Source: an uncultured Oscillospiraceae bacterium
GTDB lineage: Bacteria > Bacillota > Clostridia > Oscillospirales > Oscillospiraceae
Direction of reading: 5' to 3'
DNA length: 14,665 bases
Assembly (NCBI GenBank): GCA_910583885.1
Contig: CAJUAC010000067.1
Coordinates: 1-14,665 of the forward strand
Part shown: positions 6,593 to 14,627 of the stretch, piece after piece
Numbering within the stretch: position 1 is the first letter of the stretch
Layout: each line of letters begins with the position of its first letter
Position numbers and translations under genes: made by a program
The notes under the pieces: generated by a model
What the model was told of the DNA's origin: nothing
Database searches by the model: none
Seen by the model: the letters and a program-made list of their open reading frames with translations, nothing else

Positions 6593-7282
6593 ATGTCGAG
6601 AAAAGTCCTGGTGCTGGAGGACGAGTCCAGCATCCGCAGTTTTATTGTCATCAACCTCACCCGCGCCGGCTACGAGGTCATCGAAGCCGAGACCGGGGAG
6701 GAGGCCCTGGAGAAGCTCAAGGACAGCGGGGATATCCGGGTGGCCCTGCTGGATATCATGCTCCCCGGTATCGACGGCTTCGAGGTCTGCCGCCGGATCC
6801 GGGCCACCAACACCCGCATCGGCATCATTATGCTCACTGCCCGCAGCCAGGAGATGGACAAGGTGACAGGCCTGATGACCGGCGCGGACGACTATGTCAC
6901 CAAGCCCTTTTCCCCGGCGGAGCTGACCGCACGGGTGGACGCCCTCTTCCGCCGGGCCGGCGGCGCGGCCCCGGAGCAGGTGGGGGAGATCCGGCAGGAC
7001 CCCTTCCTGCTCAATACCCGCAACCGCACCCTGGAGAAAAACGGCCAGCGGGTCAAGCTCACCCAGGTGGAGTATTCCATCATGAAGATGTTTATGGAGA
7101 ACCCCGGCAAGGCCCTCTCCAGGGAGGAAATTCTGGACATGGTCTGGGGCCGTGACTACTTCGGGGAGCTGAAGATTGTCGATGTGAACATCCGGCGGCT
7201 GCGGCTGAAGATTGAGGACAACGCCCAGAACCCCACCTATATCAATACTGTCTGGGGCTACGGGTACAAGTGGGGGTTTTAG
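6593..7282 (+). CDS. OmpR/PhoB-family response regulator, no kinase gene adjacent
   Basis: This 229-aa DNA-binding transcription regulator has a complete receiver domain (residues 1-121): acidic pocket Asp10/Glu11, phospho-acceptor Asp54 in LLDIMLPG, Thr82 and Lys104. A winged-helix domain (about 132-229) carries the typical KLTQVEYSIM, SREEILDMVWG, VDVNIRRLRLKI and INTVWGYGYKW. GGAGG at 6582-6586 lies six bases before the ATG. No histidine kinase gene follows; instead rimO starts 15 bases downstream and a lipoprotein gene precedes it. All phosphorylation residues are kept, so it probably is phosphorylated, by a kinase encoded elsewhere or by a small phosphodonor. Target genes are unknown. 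Confidence 0.95.
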   Translation: MSRKVLVLEDESSIRSFIVINLTRAGYEVIEAETGEEALEKLKDSGDIRVALLDIMLPGIDGFEVCRRIRATNTRIGIIMLTARSQEMDKVTGLMTGADDYVTKPFSPAELTARVDALFRRAGGAAPEQVGEIRQDPFLLNTRNRTLEKNGQRVKLTQVEYSIMKMFMENPGKALSREEILDMVWGRDYFGELKIVDVNIRRLRLKIEDNAQNPTYINTVWGYGYKWGF

Positions 7283-7297
7283 GGAAAGGAGGCATCC

Positions 7298-8641
7298 ATG
7301 CCATATACCATCTCATTTATTTCCCTGGGCTGCGCCAAAAACGTGGTCAACTGTGAGCAGATGATGGCGCTGTGCCGGTCCGCCGGCCACATCCTCCAGG
7401 AGGATCCCGCCGGGGCGGATGTTGCGGTTGTCAACACCTGCGGCTTCCTCTCCGCTGCCAGTGAGGAGGCCATCGGCGTCATCCTGCATATGGCGGAGCT
7501 GAAGCAGGCGGGCAAGCTGAAAAGGATCCTGGTCACTGGCTGTATGCCCCAGCGCTACCAGGACGAGATCCGGCAGGAGCTGCCCGAGGCGGACGGCTTT
7601 CTGGGCACCGGCAGCTACAAGGAGATCGTGGCTGCCGTGGAGGCGGTGATGGCCGGGGAGAAGCCCAGCCATTTCGGGGATATTGACGGGCCGGTAGACG
7701 AGGGCGGCCGTGTGCTGACCACGCCCGCCCACTACGCCTACCTGCGCATTGCTGAGGGCTGCGACAACTGGTGCGCCTTCTGCATCATCCCCAAGCTCCG
7801 GGGCCGCTACCGCAGCCGCCCCATGGAAAAGGTGCTGGATGAGGCCAGGGATCTGGCGGCGCGGGGGGTGAAGGAGCTGATTGTGGTTGCCCAGGATATC
7901 ACCCGCTACGGTACGGACTGGGACGGGCAGCACCATCTGGCGGACCTGCTGGAGCAGCTGTGCCGGATGGATTTCCACTGGATCCGGCTCCATTACCTCT
8001 ACCCGGACCAGATGGACAGCCGCCTCATCGACGTGATCGCCCGGGAGACGAAGATCCTGAAGTACCTGGACATCCCCCTTCAGCACTGCAACGACACCAT
8101 CCTGCGCCGGATGAACCGGCGGGGGGACAAGGCGTATATCGAAGCCCTGCTGGACACCCTGCGGGAGCGGATCCCCGGCCTGGTGCTGCGCACCAGCATC
8201 ATCACCGGCCTGCCCGGGGAGGACGAGGCCGCCTTCGAGGAGCTGTGCCAGTTCCTCTGGGACCAGCGGATGCTGCGGGCCGGCGTCTTCCCCTACTCCC
8301 CTGAGGAGGGGACCCCTGCCGCTGCGATGGAGCGGGTGGATGCCGGGGAGGCGGCCCGCCGGGCGGAGCTGGTGGTGGATATCCAGTCGCGCATTATGGA
8401 CGAGTGGAACGAGGCCATGCAGGGGGAGGCCCTGGAGGTCCTCTGTGAGGGCTTCGACGGACAATCCATGTCCTATGTGGGCCGCAGCTACGCCGAGAGC
8501 CCGGATATTGACGGGCAAATCTACTTCACCGCAGACAGCCCAGTGGAGGCCGGCACCTTTGTCCAGGTCCGGATCACCGAGGCCATGGACGGGGAGCTCA
8601 CTGGGGAGCTGATCACCGAAAGAGGGGGTGACGCGCTATGA
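7298..8641 (+). CDS. rimO: Ribosomal protein S12 methylthiotransferase RimO
   Basis: RimO is a radical-SAM enzyme that methylthiolates a conserved aspartate of ribosomal protein S12, using two [4Fe-4S] clusters. The 447-aa protein shows the N-terminal cluster cysteines C12 (SLGCAKN), C48 (NTCGF) and C82 (TGCMPQ). The radical-SAM triad CDNWCAFC follows at 155-162, and a C-terminal TRAM-like region runs from about 385. SLGCAKN and the absence of MiaB-specific motifs favour RimO over MiaB. AAAGGAGG (7285-7292) precedes the ATG by five bases. It overlaps pgsA by four bases (ATGA), an arrangement I know from many Firmicutes. Confidence 0.95.
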   Translation: MPYTISFISLGCAKNVVNCEQMMALCRSAGHILQEDPAGADVAVVNTCGFLSAASEEAIGVILHMAELKQAGKLKRILVTGCMPQRYQDEIRQELPEADGFLGTGSYKEIVAAVEAVMAGEKPSHFGDIDGPVDEGGRVLTTPAHYAYLRIAEGCDNWCAFCIIPKLRGRYRSRPMEKVLDEARDLAARGVKELIVVAQDITRYGTDWDGQHHLADLLEQLCRMDFHWIRLHYLYPDQMDSRLIDVIARETKILKYLDIPLQHCNDTILRRMNRRGDKAYIEALLDTLRERIPGLVLRTSIITGLPGEDEAAFEELCQFLWDQRMLRAGVFPYSPEEGTPAAAMERVDAGEAARRAELVVDIQSRIMDEWNEAMQGEALEVLCEGFDGQSMSYVGRSYAESPDIDGQIYFTADSPVEAGTFVQVRITEAMDGELTGELITERGGDAL

Positions 8642-9159
8642 ACCTGCCCAATAAGCTTACCCTTCTGCGCATCGTAATGATTCTGCCGTTCCTGCTGGTG
8701 CTGTACCTGGATATCCCCGGGGCGTCCTATATTGCCCTGGCCATCTTCATCCTGGCCAGCCTTACCGACCTGCTGGACGGGAAAATCGCCCGGAAATACC
8801 AGTTGATTACGGATTTCGGCAAGTTTGCCGACCCCTTGGCAGACAAGATGCTGGTGACAGCCGCCATGCTCTGGTTTGTGGAAAACGGCCAGATGCCCGG
8901 GTGGGCGCTGCTGGTGGTGATTGTCCGGGAGTTCGCTGTCAGCGGCCTGCGGATGGTAGCCAGCGACAAGGGCCGTGTCATTGCCGCCGGGTGGTCCGGC
9001 AAGGTGAAGACTGCTGCCACCATGGTGTGCGTAGTCATTATGTTCCTGCCCATCCCGCCGTGGCTGAATATCGCCTGCGTAGGGGTGATCGTCGTGACCA
9101 CCATCTACTCCGGCGTGGAGTATTTTATGAAAAACCGGGACTGCCTGAGCGATATGTGA
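8638..9159 (+). CDS. pgsA: CDP-diacylglycerol--glycerol-3-phosphate 3-phosphatidyltransferase
   Basis: PgsA makes phosphatidylglycerol phosphate from CDP-diacylglycerol and glycerol-3-phosphate, the committed step to phosphatidylglycerol and cardiolipin. The 173-aa membrane protein has several hydrophobic segments (about 8-25, 30-42, 70-80, 88-102, 126-140, 144-160). The complete CDP-alcohol phosphatidyltransferase motif runs from residue 44 to 69: D44, D47, G48, A51, R52, G61, D65, D69. The start codon overlaps the rimO stop in ATGA, and GAGGGGGTG (8622-8630) serves as the ribosome binding site inside rimO. Length is normal for the family. Confidence 0.95.
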   Translation: MNLPNKLTLLRIVMILPFLLVLYLDIPGASYIALAIFILASLTDLLDGKIARKYQLITDFGKFADPLADKMLVTAAMLWFVENGQMPGWALLVVIVREFAVSGLRMVASDKGRVIAAGWSGKVKTAATMVCVVIMFLPIPPWLNIACVGVIVVTTIYSGVEYFMKNRDCLSDM

Positions 9160-9208
9160 CGGCAAAAAGCATCCCGCAGGCAGAGAAAAAGAAAGGATGT
9201 GACGAACG

Positions 9209-9793
9209 ATGCAGCAGCTCAAGGACCGCATTCGTAAGGAGGGCAAGGTCTTGCCCGGCAACATCATCAAGGTGGACGGCTTCCTCAACCACCGGGTGGA
9301 CACCCGGCTGATGGCGGACATTGCGGATGAATTTGCCAGGTTTTTTGACGTGGCAAACATCACCATGGTCCTCACCGCAGAGGCCAGCGGCATTGCCCTG
9401 GCCACGATCTGCGCGCAGAAGTACAATGTACCCATGGTATTTGCCAAGAAAGCCAAGAGCGACAATATCGAGGGCGGCCTCTACCAGAGCGAGATCTTCT
9501 CCTATACCTATAAGAAGAAGGTGACGCAGATCCTCAGCAAGGAGTGGCTCACCTCCAGCGACCGCGTGCTCATTGTGGATGACTTTATGGCAAACGGCGA
9601 AGCTGTGCGGGGCCTGTGCGACCTGGTCAGCCAGGCGGGCGCGGAGCTGGTGGGCATCGGCATTGCCGTGGAGAAGGGCTTCCAGGGTGGCGGCGACCGC
9701 CTGCGCAGTATGGATCTGAACTACCACGCCCTCGCCATCATCGAGAGCGCAGATGAAAACGGGATCGTATTCCGTGAAGACGCAGAGGCGTAG
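9209..9793 (+). CDS. xpt: Xanthine phosphoribosyltransferase
   Basis: Xpt converts xanthine and PRPP to XMP in purine salvage. The 194-aa product has the same length as Bacillus Xpt as I recall it. It starts with the family's MQQLKDRIRKEGKVLPGNI-like opening, has LTAEASGIALA (about residues 54-64), and carries the PRPP-binding loop VLIVDDFMANGEA near residues 118-130. AGAAAGGATGTGA (9190-9202) lies six bases before the ATG. The 49-base gap behind pgsA holds no aptamer, so no purine riboswitch of the kind known upstream of many Firmicute xpt genes is present here. It is probably read from the upstream operon promoter and is the last gene before a terminator. Confidence 0.94.
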   Translation: MQQLKDRIRKEGKVLPGNIIKVDGFLNHRVDTRLMADIADEFARFFDVANITMVLTAEASGIALATICAQKYNVPMVFAKKAKSDNIEGGLYQSEIFSYTYKKKVTQILSKEWLTSSDRVLIVDDFMANGEAVRGLCDLVSQAGAELVGIGIAVEKGFQGGGDRLRSMDLNYHALAIIESADENGIVFREDAEA

Positions 9794-9813
9794 TAAGCGC
9801 CTTCCATACCAGA

Positions 9814-9859
9814 CAAGCGGGAGGACATGGCTGTCCTCCCGCTTGCTGCTATTCTTTTT
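9814..9859 (+). terminator. Terminator between the convergent xpt and esterase genes
   Basis: CAAGCGGGAGGACA (9814-9827) and its complement (9832-9845) form a perfect 14-bp stem with a 4-nt loop. On the plus strand CTGCTATT and then CTTTTT (9854-9859) follow. On the minus strand the same hairpin starts three bases after the esterase stop codon but has no U-run. It probably ends transcription from both sides. Confidence 0.8.
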
Positions 9860-10718
9860 GTATGGACGGGCGGCCCTCCGGCGGGAGTGCCCGCTCCCCG
9901 AACCGGCTCTGGAGCCAGGCATCACAGCGGGCCACCCAGCCTGCGCAGGGGACGGACATCTTCCAAGCCTGATCGGCAGTAAACACCGTGTGGTCCGCCA
10001 GCGACTGGCCGTGGACGCCGTGGGGGTAGATGTGCAGCTCCGTGTCAATCCCCTTCGCCAGGAGCGCCTTTTCCAGCATGAGTGAATTTTCCACCGGTAC
10101 GCTGGTATCATCGGCAGTGTGCCAGATGAAGAACGGGGGCGCCTTACGCGTCACCCGCTTCTCCAGGGATACCAGCCCTGCCAGATCCTCCCGGCGCTCC
10201 CCCAGCAGGTTCTCCATACTCCCCCGGTGGGACAGGGGGCCGCTGGTGATGACCGGATACCCCAGGATGACCCCGTCAGGCCGGAACGCGGGGGACTTCT
10301 TCTTCAGCGGGCGGTAGACCTCCCGCCGGTTCCACAGCAGGCCCGCGCAGGCCGCCAGGTGCCCGCCGGCGGAGAAGCCCATGGGGATGACAGCGCCGGG
10401 ATCCACATGGTAGCGGCCGCAGTTGGTGCGCACGTAATCAATCGCAGCCAGCAGCTGCCGCTGGGGGACCGGCCAGCGGCCCCGGGGTGCGACATGGTAG
10501 CGCAGGACAAAAGCGGCGTAGCCCAGCCCGGCGAAGCGGAGCGCTACCGGCTCCCCCTCCCGGTCCGACAGGAAGCTGTAGCCGCCGCCGGGGCAGATGA
10601 TCAGGGCGGGCCGCCGCCGGTCCAGCCCCAGCTCGGGGAAGTTCCCAGGGACGTATGTAATCAGCTCAACGGCCTCCTCTGTTCCTGGGACGGGGAGCTG
10701 GACGGTTTCATGCAGCAT
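9849..10718 (-). CDS. Alpha/beta-hydrolase esterase (acetyl/feruloyl esterase-like)
   Basis: The 289-aa cytoplasmic protein has the alpha/beta-hydrolase fold signature: the oxyanion segment IICPGGGYSFLSDREGEP (40-57), nucleophile Ser116 in GFSAGG, acid Asp204 (or Asp203) in HTADDTSVP and His236 (or His233) in YPHGVHGQS. The CPGGGY...REGEPVA pattern resembles enzymes that remove acetyl or feruloyl groups from plant-derived oligosaccharides; no signal peptide is present. The ATG at 10718 is chosen because GGAAAGGAG (10736-10728) lies nine bases upstream. An in-frame extension runs into the galactokinase gene but has no start signal. It is the last gene of the operon, 28 bases after the galactokinase. 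Substrate unknown; deacylating oligosaccharides before or after alpha-galactosidase action is inference. Confidence 0.9.
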   Translation of the reverse strand: MLHETVQLPVPGTEEAVELITYVPGNFPELGLDRRRPALIICPGGGYSFLSDREGEPVALRFAGLGYAAFVLRYHVAPRGRWPVPQRQLLAAIDYVRTNCGRYHVDPGAVIPMGFSAGGHLAACAGLLWNRREVYRPLKKKSPAFRPDGVILGYPVITSGPLSHRGSMENLLGERREDLAGLVSLEKRVTRKAPPFFIWHTADDTSVPVENSLMLEKALLAKGIDTELHIYPHGVHGQSLADHTVFTADQAWKMSVPCAGWVARCDAWLQSRFGERALPPEGRPSIQKE

Positions 10719-10746
10719 AAGGCGCTTCTCCTTTCCAAAAGAGGGA

Positions 10747-12030
10747 TCAATGCAGCAGGAGCACGGAGCCGGTGTTGCGGATGGACAGGACATGGCAGGA
10801 TCCCTCCCCCGCCACTGCGTCCATGCCGGAGACAAAGTGCCCCAACTGCTCCATGGGGACGAAGGCCTGGACCGTGCCGGCAAAACCGCCGCCATGGATC
10901 CGGCACGCCCCCTGGCCTGCCAGCAGCTCGTCTGCCAGCGCCAGCAGCAGCGCCACAGGCTGGTTCCGGCTGTCCCGGTAGTTGGACACATTTTGCAGGT
11001 ACATGAAGGAGGAGCGGCCGGATTGCCGGACGTGGTGGAGGAACGTCTCAAAATCCCCCCGCTCCAGGGCCTCCTTCTGGAGCAAAACCCGCTGGTTGTC
11101 CCGGTAGAAGTGGTAGGCCCGCAGGACCGCCCTGTCACCGCAGGCGCTGCGCACTGCCGGGATCCCCGCCATAAACTCCGCAAAGGGCACCTGGCCCAGC
11201 ACCTCGCGGCCGAAGCAGGCGGCGGCCTGGCGCATCTCCCGGGGGATGGCGGCGTAGTCGGCGGTCAGGTCCGCATGGCTGGCGTGGGCGTCCACGATGC
11301 ACAGGGCGTAGCCGTGGGCCGCCAGATCCACTGGGACCTGCTGGATGGAAGGCGTGGCGGGATCCTGGAAATCGACGGCTGTTACGCCGCCGGTGGCGCA
11401 GGAGAGCTGGTCGATCAAACCGCAGGGCTTGCCAAAGTAGACGTTTTCTGCATACTGCCCCACCTGGGCCAGCTGGACGGAGGAGAGCCGGCCGCCGCAG
11501 AACAGGTGGTCCATGATGGTACATACCAGCACCTCGAAGGCGGCAGAGGAGCTCAAGCCGCTGCCCCGGAGGACGCGGGTGGTGGTGTAGGCGTCAAAGC
11601 CGCCGATCGTGTGCCCCATCTGTGTCAGCCGGGCGGCCACGCCCCGGACCAGGGCGAGGGAGCTGCCGGTCTCCACAGGGTGGATGGACAGGCTGTCCAG
11701 GGCCACCTCCGCCATCCGGTGGTGGCGGGACTTGATACGGATGACCCCCGTATCGTTGGGCACCACACAGGCGATGGTGTCCAGGTTCACGCTGGCCGCC
11801 AGGCCGAGCCCATTCTGATGGTCTGTGTGGTTGCCGCCCAGCTCTGTGCGCCCCGGCGTGGAGAACAGCCAGGTCTCCGCCTCCTCGCCGCAGGGGAACG
11901 TCCCGGCGAACTCCAGCATCAGCTCTTGCAGCCGTGCGGCCGCAGCATCTGCATCCTCGCCATAGACCGCCGCCAGCGTGTCATGGGCCCCGCCGCTGCC
12001 CAGATACTTCCACAGATCTCCTCGTCTCAT
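10747..12030 (-). CDS. galK: Galactokinase-family GHMP kinase
   Basis: The 427-aa product should phosphorylate galactose at C1 with ATP, the entry step of the Leloir pathway. Motifs: PGRTELGGNHTDHQNG (59-74, sugar site), LRGSGLSSSAA (154-164, GHMP ATP loop), CGLIDQL (203-209) with the likely catalytic Asp207, and ACRIHGGGFAGTVQAF near the C-terminus. The first motif differs from the textbook PGRVNLIGEHTDYN form; this variant resembles galactokinase homologues of clostridia as I recall them. I therefore hold the substrate as probable, not certain. Start: ATG 12030 follows GGAGG (12043-12039) with an 8-base spacer; the in-frame ATG at 12045 has no ribosome binding site. It lies 97 bases after the alpha-galactosidase gene, a gap with no clear terminator or promoter. 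No galT or galE is in the window. Confidence 0.87.
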   Translation of the reverse strand: MRRGDLWKYLGSGGAHDTLAAVYGEDADAAAARLQELMLEFAGTFPCGEEAETWLFSTPGRTELGGNHTDHQNGLGLAASVNLDTIACVVPNDTGVIRIKSRHHRMAEVALDSLSIHPVETGSSLALVRGVAARLTQMGHTIGGFDAYTTTRVLRGSGLSSSAAFEVLVCTIMDHLFCGGRLSSVQLAQVGQYAENVYFGKPCGLIDQLSCATGGVTAVDFQDPATPSIQQVPVDLAAHGYALCIVDAHASHADLTADYAAIPREMRQAAACFGREVLGQVPFAEFMAGIPAVRSACGDRAVLRAYHFYRDNQRVLLQKEALERGDFETFLHHVRQSGRSSFMYLQNVSNYRDSRNQPVALLLALADELLAGQGACRIHGGGFAGTVQAFVPMEQLGHFVSGMDAVAGEGSCHVLSIRNTGSVLLLH

Positions 12031-12127
12031 ATGCTCGCCCTCCATCCATATTTTATTGTGCGCCGCTTCTTTTCCTTGTGGGTAAAAAAGAAGAAAACCG
12101 TTATACCCTGTTATGAAGAACTGCTGC

Positions 12128-14452
12128 CTACGCCTCCCGCTCCAGCACGTACAGCCTGCTGCCGCAGTCGCCCATTATGCGGGTCTCACGGTCGCAGCCA
12201 GTCCCAGAGAAGCCCTGCCGGAGCCAAACCCCACAGCCCATCAGCAGATCACCGGTAGCGGTCAAATCCTCCTGCTCACAGGGCAGCTCTGCTATCTTCG
12301 ACGCCTGCGCCTCCCCCAGGAATCCCACCTGGGGATGGTTGGCGATCTCCGCCATAAAGCCGGGATCCCGCAGCTCTGTCAGGGCTGGGCGCACCGCCAG
12401 GCGGTAATGCCCATCGGGGACGAGCCCCCGGGCCAGCAGCCGCAGGGCCGGGGCGTTGGGGTGGTTCTCCTGCTGGAACAGCAGGGCCAGGGCAGTCCCG
12501 CCGTCCTCGGAGGCTGTCATCAACTGCCAGATCCCCCTCTCCCCGCCCCGCAGGCGGTAGAGCTGGCCGTACTGCAAGGTATCCCGGTATTTTTTATAGA
12601 AAGCAATCTGTCCCGCAATCCGCGTCCGCTCCCGCTCGGAGAGGGCCCCCAGATCCAGCTCATAGCCCAGCAGGCCAAGGGCCGCCACCTGGAAGCGGCT
12701 GTCCAGGGGTGCGGTGCGCATGGTCTGGTGGTTGGGGCTGGCGCTGACGTGGGCGCCCATCACCGTCTGGGGATAGCCAAAGCTGGCGTTGTACTGCATC
12801 CGGCAGCGGCACAGGGCGTCCGTGTTGTCCGAGAGCCATACCTGGGGCATATAGCAGAGCATCCCCAAGTCTGTGCGGTTCCCCCCGCTGGCGCAGGCCT
12901 CAAACAGGATCCGTGGGAACCGCTCTGTCAGCACCGTGAGGACCCGGTACAGCCCTAAGAGATAGCGGTGGCGGACCTCCCCCTGGTGTTCCGGGGGCAG
13001 GGCGGCGGAGAAGGTGTCTGTCATATTCCGGTTCATATCCCATTTGACATAGGCGGGCTGGGCCTCGCCGAACACCTGGGTCAGGGTGATGATGAGATGA
13101 TCCTGCACCTCTGGACGGCTCAAATCCAACAAATACTGATTGCGGCCCACAGCCTGCCCCATCCGCCCCAGCACCCAGTCCGGGTGGGCACGGTAGAGGC
13201 TGCTGTCCTCACTGACCATCTCCGGCTCCACCCACAGGCCGAAGCCCATCCCCAGCTCCCGCACCTGCTCTGCCAAGCCCTTCAGGCCGTTCGGAAGTTT
13301 TTTCCGGTTAACCTCCGTCCAGTCCCCCAAAGAGCAGTGATCGTTATCCCGCTTGCCAAACCATCCGTCATCCAGGACGAACAGCTCCGCCCCCAGATCC
13401 CGGCCCTGCCGGGCCAGGCGGAGGAGATCCTTCTGGTTGAAGCGGAAATAGAAGCTCTCCCAGCTGTTGACCAGGACCGGCCGTGGGCGGTCCTTCCACC
13501 AGCCCCGCAGGATATGGCCCCGGATAAAGGCGTGGAGCTGGCGGCTCATATCCGCCAGGCCCCAGCCCCAGGTCATGGCAGCCTCGGGGGCGGTGAAGTG
13601 CCCGCCCGCCTCCAGATGCCAGGCGAACCCCTCCGGCTGGATGCCGTGGAGGAAGCGCAGCTTCCCATAGGGGTTGCCGCTGGCGCAGGCGAAGTGGTCG
13701 CCGCTGTAGAGGAGGTGGAAGCCGAGGCAGGCGCCGTGCTCCTCCCCGGCCCCCTGCTGGCACAGCATCACAAAGGGGTTGGCACGGCTGGAGGATGTCC
13801 CTGTCCGGCTGCCGCTGGCAACGGTTCCCGGCCCGCAGGGGGTAACTGTTGGTTCAAACTCCCGTGCCCAGGAGCCGTTAAAGGTGGTCATACAATAGTC
13901 CTGCTCCAGCAGGTCAACCTGGTTGCTCAGCAGCCGCAGCACCGTCACCGGCTGGCGGCCCAGATTGACCAGCCGGGCAGAGCGGGTGATGACATCACAG
14001 CTGTCAAAGGTGGTGTAGAGCAGCTCCAGGCGCAGTGCGCCCCCCTTCTCCGCCAGCACCAGGCGCAGGCTCTGGCAGGCAGCATCCCCCGGGCAGGCGG
14101 AGGGCAGGCCCTCCAGGGCCGGCTTCCCCTCCAGGAGCTCAGCGCTCTCAAAGCGGAAATCGGTAAGGAGATCCCCGGCGGCGGTACGGACCGTGACCAT
14201 GCTCTCGCGCAGATCCCCCAGGCCGGGGGCGGAGGTCTCCAGGGCCATATCCTCCAGGGAGACGCCCCCCGCCCAGCCGGTACTGTTGCCGGGCATGTGC
14301 CGTACCTGTGGGATCAGGGCCTTCCAGCCTGCACTGAGATCCAGCCGCCGGCCGTAGTACAGGTGCTGTAAAAAGCCCTCGGGTGTCGCCTGGAAGCAGT
14401 AGGTGGTGTGGTTCGTCTCCAAAAGAAAAAAGGAGTCGTGGATCTGGATCAC
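12128..14452 (-). CDS. GH36 alpha-galactosidase
   Basis: This enzyme releases terminal alpha-galactose from raffinose-family oligosaccharides, melibiose or galactomannan fragments. The 774-aa protein has an N-terminal beta-sandwich (about 1-320), the catalytic barrel (about 320-650) with LDDGWFG (360-366), the nucleophile Asp472 in YVKWDMNR, EACASGGNR (518-526) and acid/base Asp542 in LSDNTDA, and a C-terminal beta domain. No signal peptide, so it acts in the cytoplasm after uptake. I place the start at GTG 14452: GAGAGGAG (14468-14461) lies eight bases upstream, and the N-terminus then begins with the family-like IQIHDSFFLLET. A longer frame to a TTG at 14548 has no ribosome binding site and covers a hairpin. 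It is the first gene of a leftward operon with galactokinase and esterase. Confidence 0.95.
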   Translation of the reverse strand: MIQIHDSFFLLETNHTTYCFQATPEGFLQHLYYGRRLDLSAGWKALIPQVRHMPGNSTGWAGGVSLEDMALETSAPGLGDLRESMVTVRTAAGDLLTDFRFESAELLEGKPALEGLPSACPGDAACQSLRLVLAEKGGALRLELLYTTFDSCDVITRSARLVNLGRQPVTVLRLLSNQVDLLEQDYCMTTFNGSWAREFEPTVTPCGPGTVASGSRTGTSSSRANPFVMLCQQGAGEEHGACLGFHLLYSGDHFACASGNPYGKLRFLHGIQPEGFAWHLEAGGHFTAPEAAMTWGWGLADMSRQLHAFIRGHILRGWWKDRPRPVLVNSWESFYFRFNQKDLLRLARQGRDLGAELFVLDDGWFGKRDNDHCSLGDWTEVNRKKLPNGLKGLAEQVRELGMGFGLWVEPEMVSEDSSLYRAHPDWVLGRMGQAVGRNQYLLDLSRPEVQDHLIITLTQVFGEAQPAYVKWDMNRNMTDTFSAALPPEHQGEVRHRYLLGLYRVLTVLTERFPRILFEACASGGNRTDLGMLCYMPQVWLSDNTDALCRCRMQYNASFGYPQTVMGAHVSASPNHQTMRTAPLDSRFQVAALGLLGYELDLGALSERERTRIAGQIAFYKKYRDTLQYGQLYRLRGGERGIWQLMTASEDGGTALALLFQQENHPNAPALRLLARGLVPDGHYRLAVRPALTELRDPGFMAEIANHPQVGFLGEAQASKIAELPCEQEDLTATGDLLMGCGVWLRQGFSGTGCDRETRIMGDCGSRLYVLEREA

Positions 14453-14518
14453 AAAAAGCGCTCCTCTCTGGTATATCTCACAAAGGTTTTCTGGAATGTT
14501 TTCATATCGGGCACTGTA

Positions 14519-14543
14519 GGGGATTGCCCTGGGGCGAATCCCC
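14519..14543 (-). other. Hairpin in the alpha-galactosidase 5' leader
   Basis: On the minus strand GGGGATT (14543-14537) pairs with AATCCCC (14525-14519), and the GCC/GGC inside the loop can extend the stem past a bulged C. It lies about 15 bases after the predicted transcription start and about 70 bases before the GTG start. No U-run follows. Whether it is an operator, a stability element or chance is open. Confidence 0.35.
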
Positions 14544-14565
14544 CGCAAAAAGATACTCTGCGGTT

Positions 14566-14594
14566 ATTTTACCATCCCTTCCCGTCTATAGCAA
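14566..14594 (-). promoter_or_regulatory. Promoter of the alpha-galactosidase operon
   Basis: On the minus strand TTGCTA (14594-14589), a 17-base spacer and TAAAAT (14571-14566) make a good vegetative promoter (4/6 and 5/6 matches). Transcription would start near 14559, giving a leader of about 107 bases before the GTG start. Confidence 0.6.
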
Positions 14595-14627
14595 GGGCGG
14601 ATGTGGAGAAAAGCAGGGCAACAGCAT

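Noticed and set aside
7313..8518. Minus-strand open frame of about 400 codons opposite rimO
   Set aside because: Antisense shadow of a motif-complete RimO; no ribosome binding site or recognisable domain.
12046..12127. Possible separate promoter or terminator between alpha-galactosidase and galactokinase
   Set aside because: The T-rich stretch on the minus strand has no hairpin before it, and the TATAAC there has no -35 at 16-18 bases. I treat the genes as one operon.
10597..12258. Plus-strand open frame of about 553 codons across the esterase and galactokinase
   Set aside because: It is complementary to two genes with intact catalytic motifs and correctly spaced ribosome binding sites. Long antisense frames are expected at this GC3.
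12968..14371. Plus-strand open frame of about 467 codons opposite the alpha-galactosidase
   Set aside because: Shadow of the GH36 gene; the translation is low-complexity and has no domain.
14453..14548. N-terminal extension of the alpha-galactosidase to a TTG at 14548
   Set aside because: No ribosome binding site, rare start codon, and it runs through a leader hairpin. GTG 14452 has GAGAGGAG eight bases upstream and a family-like N-terminus.
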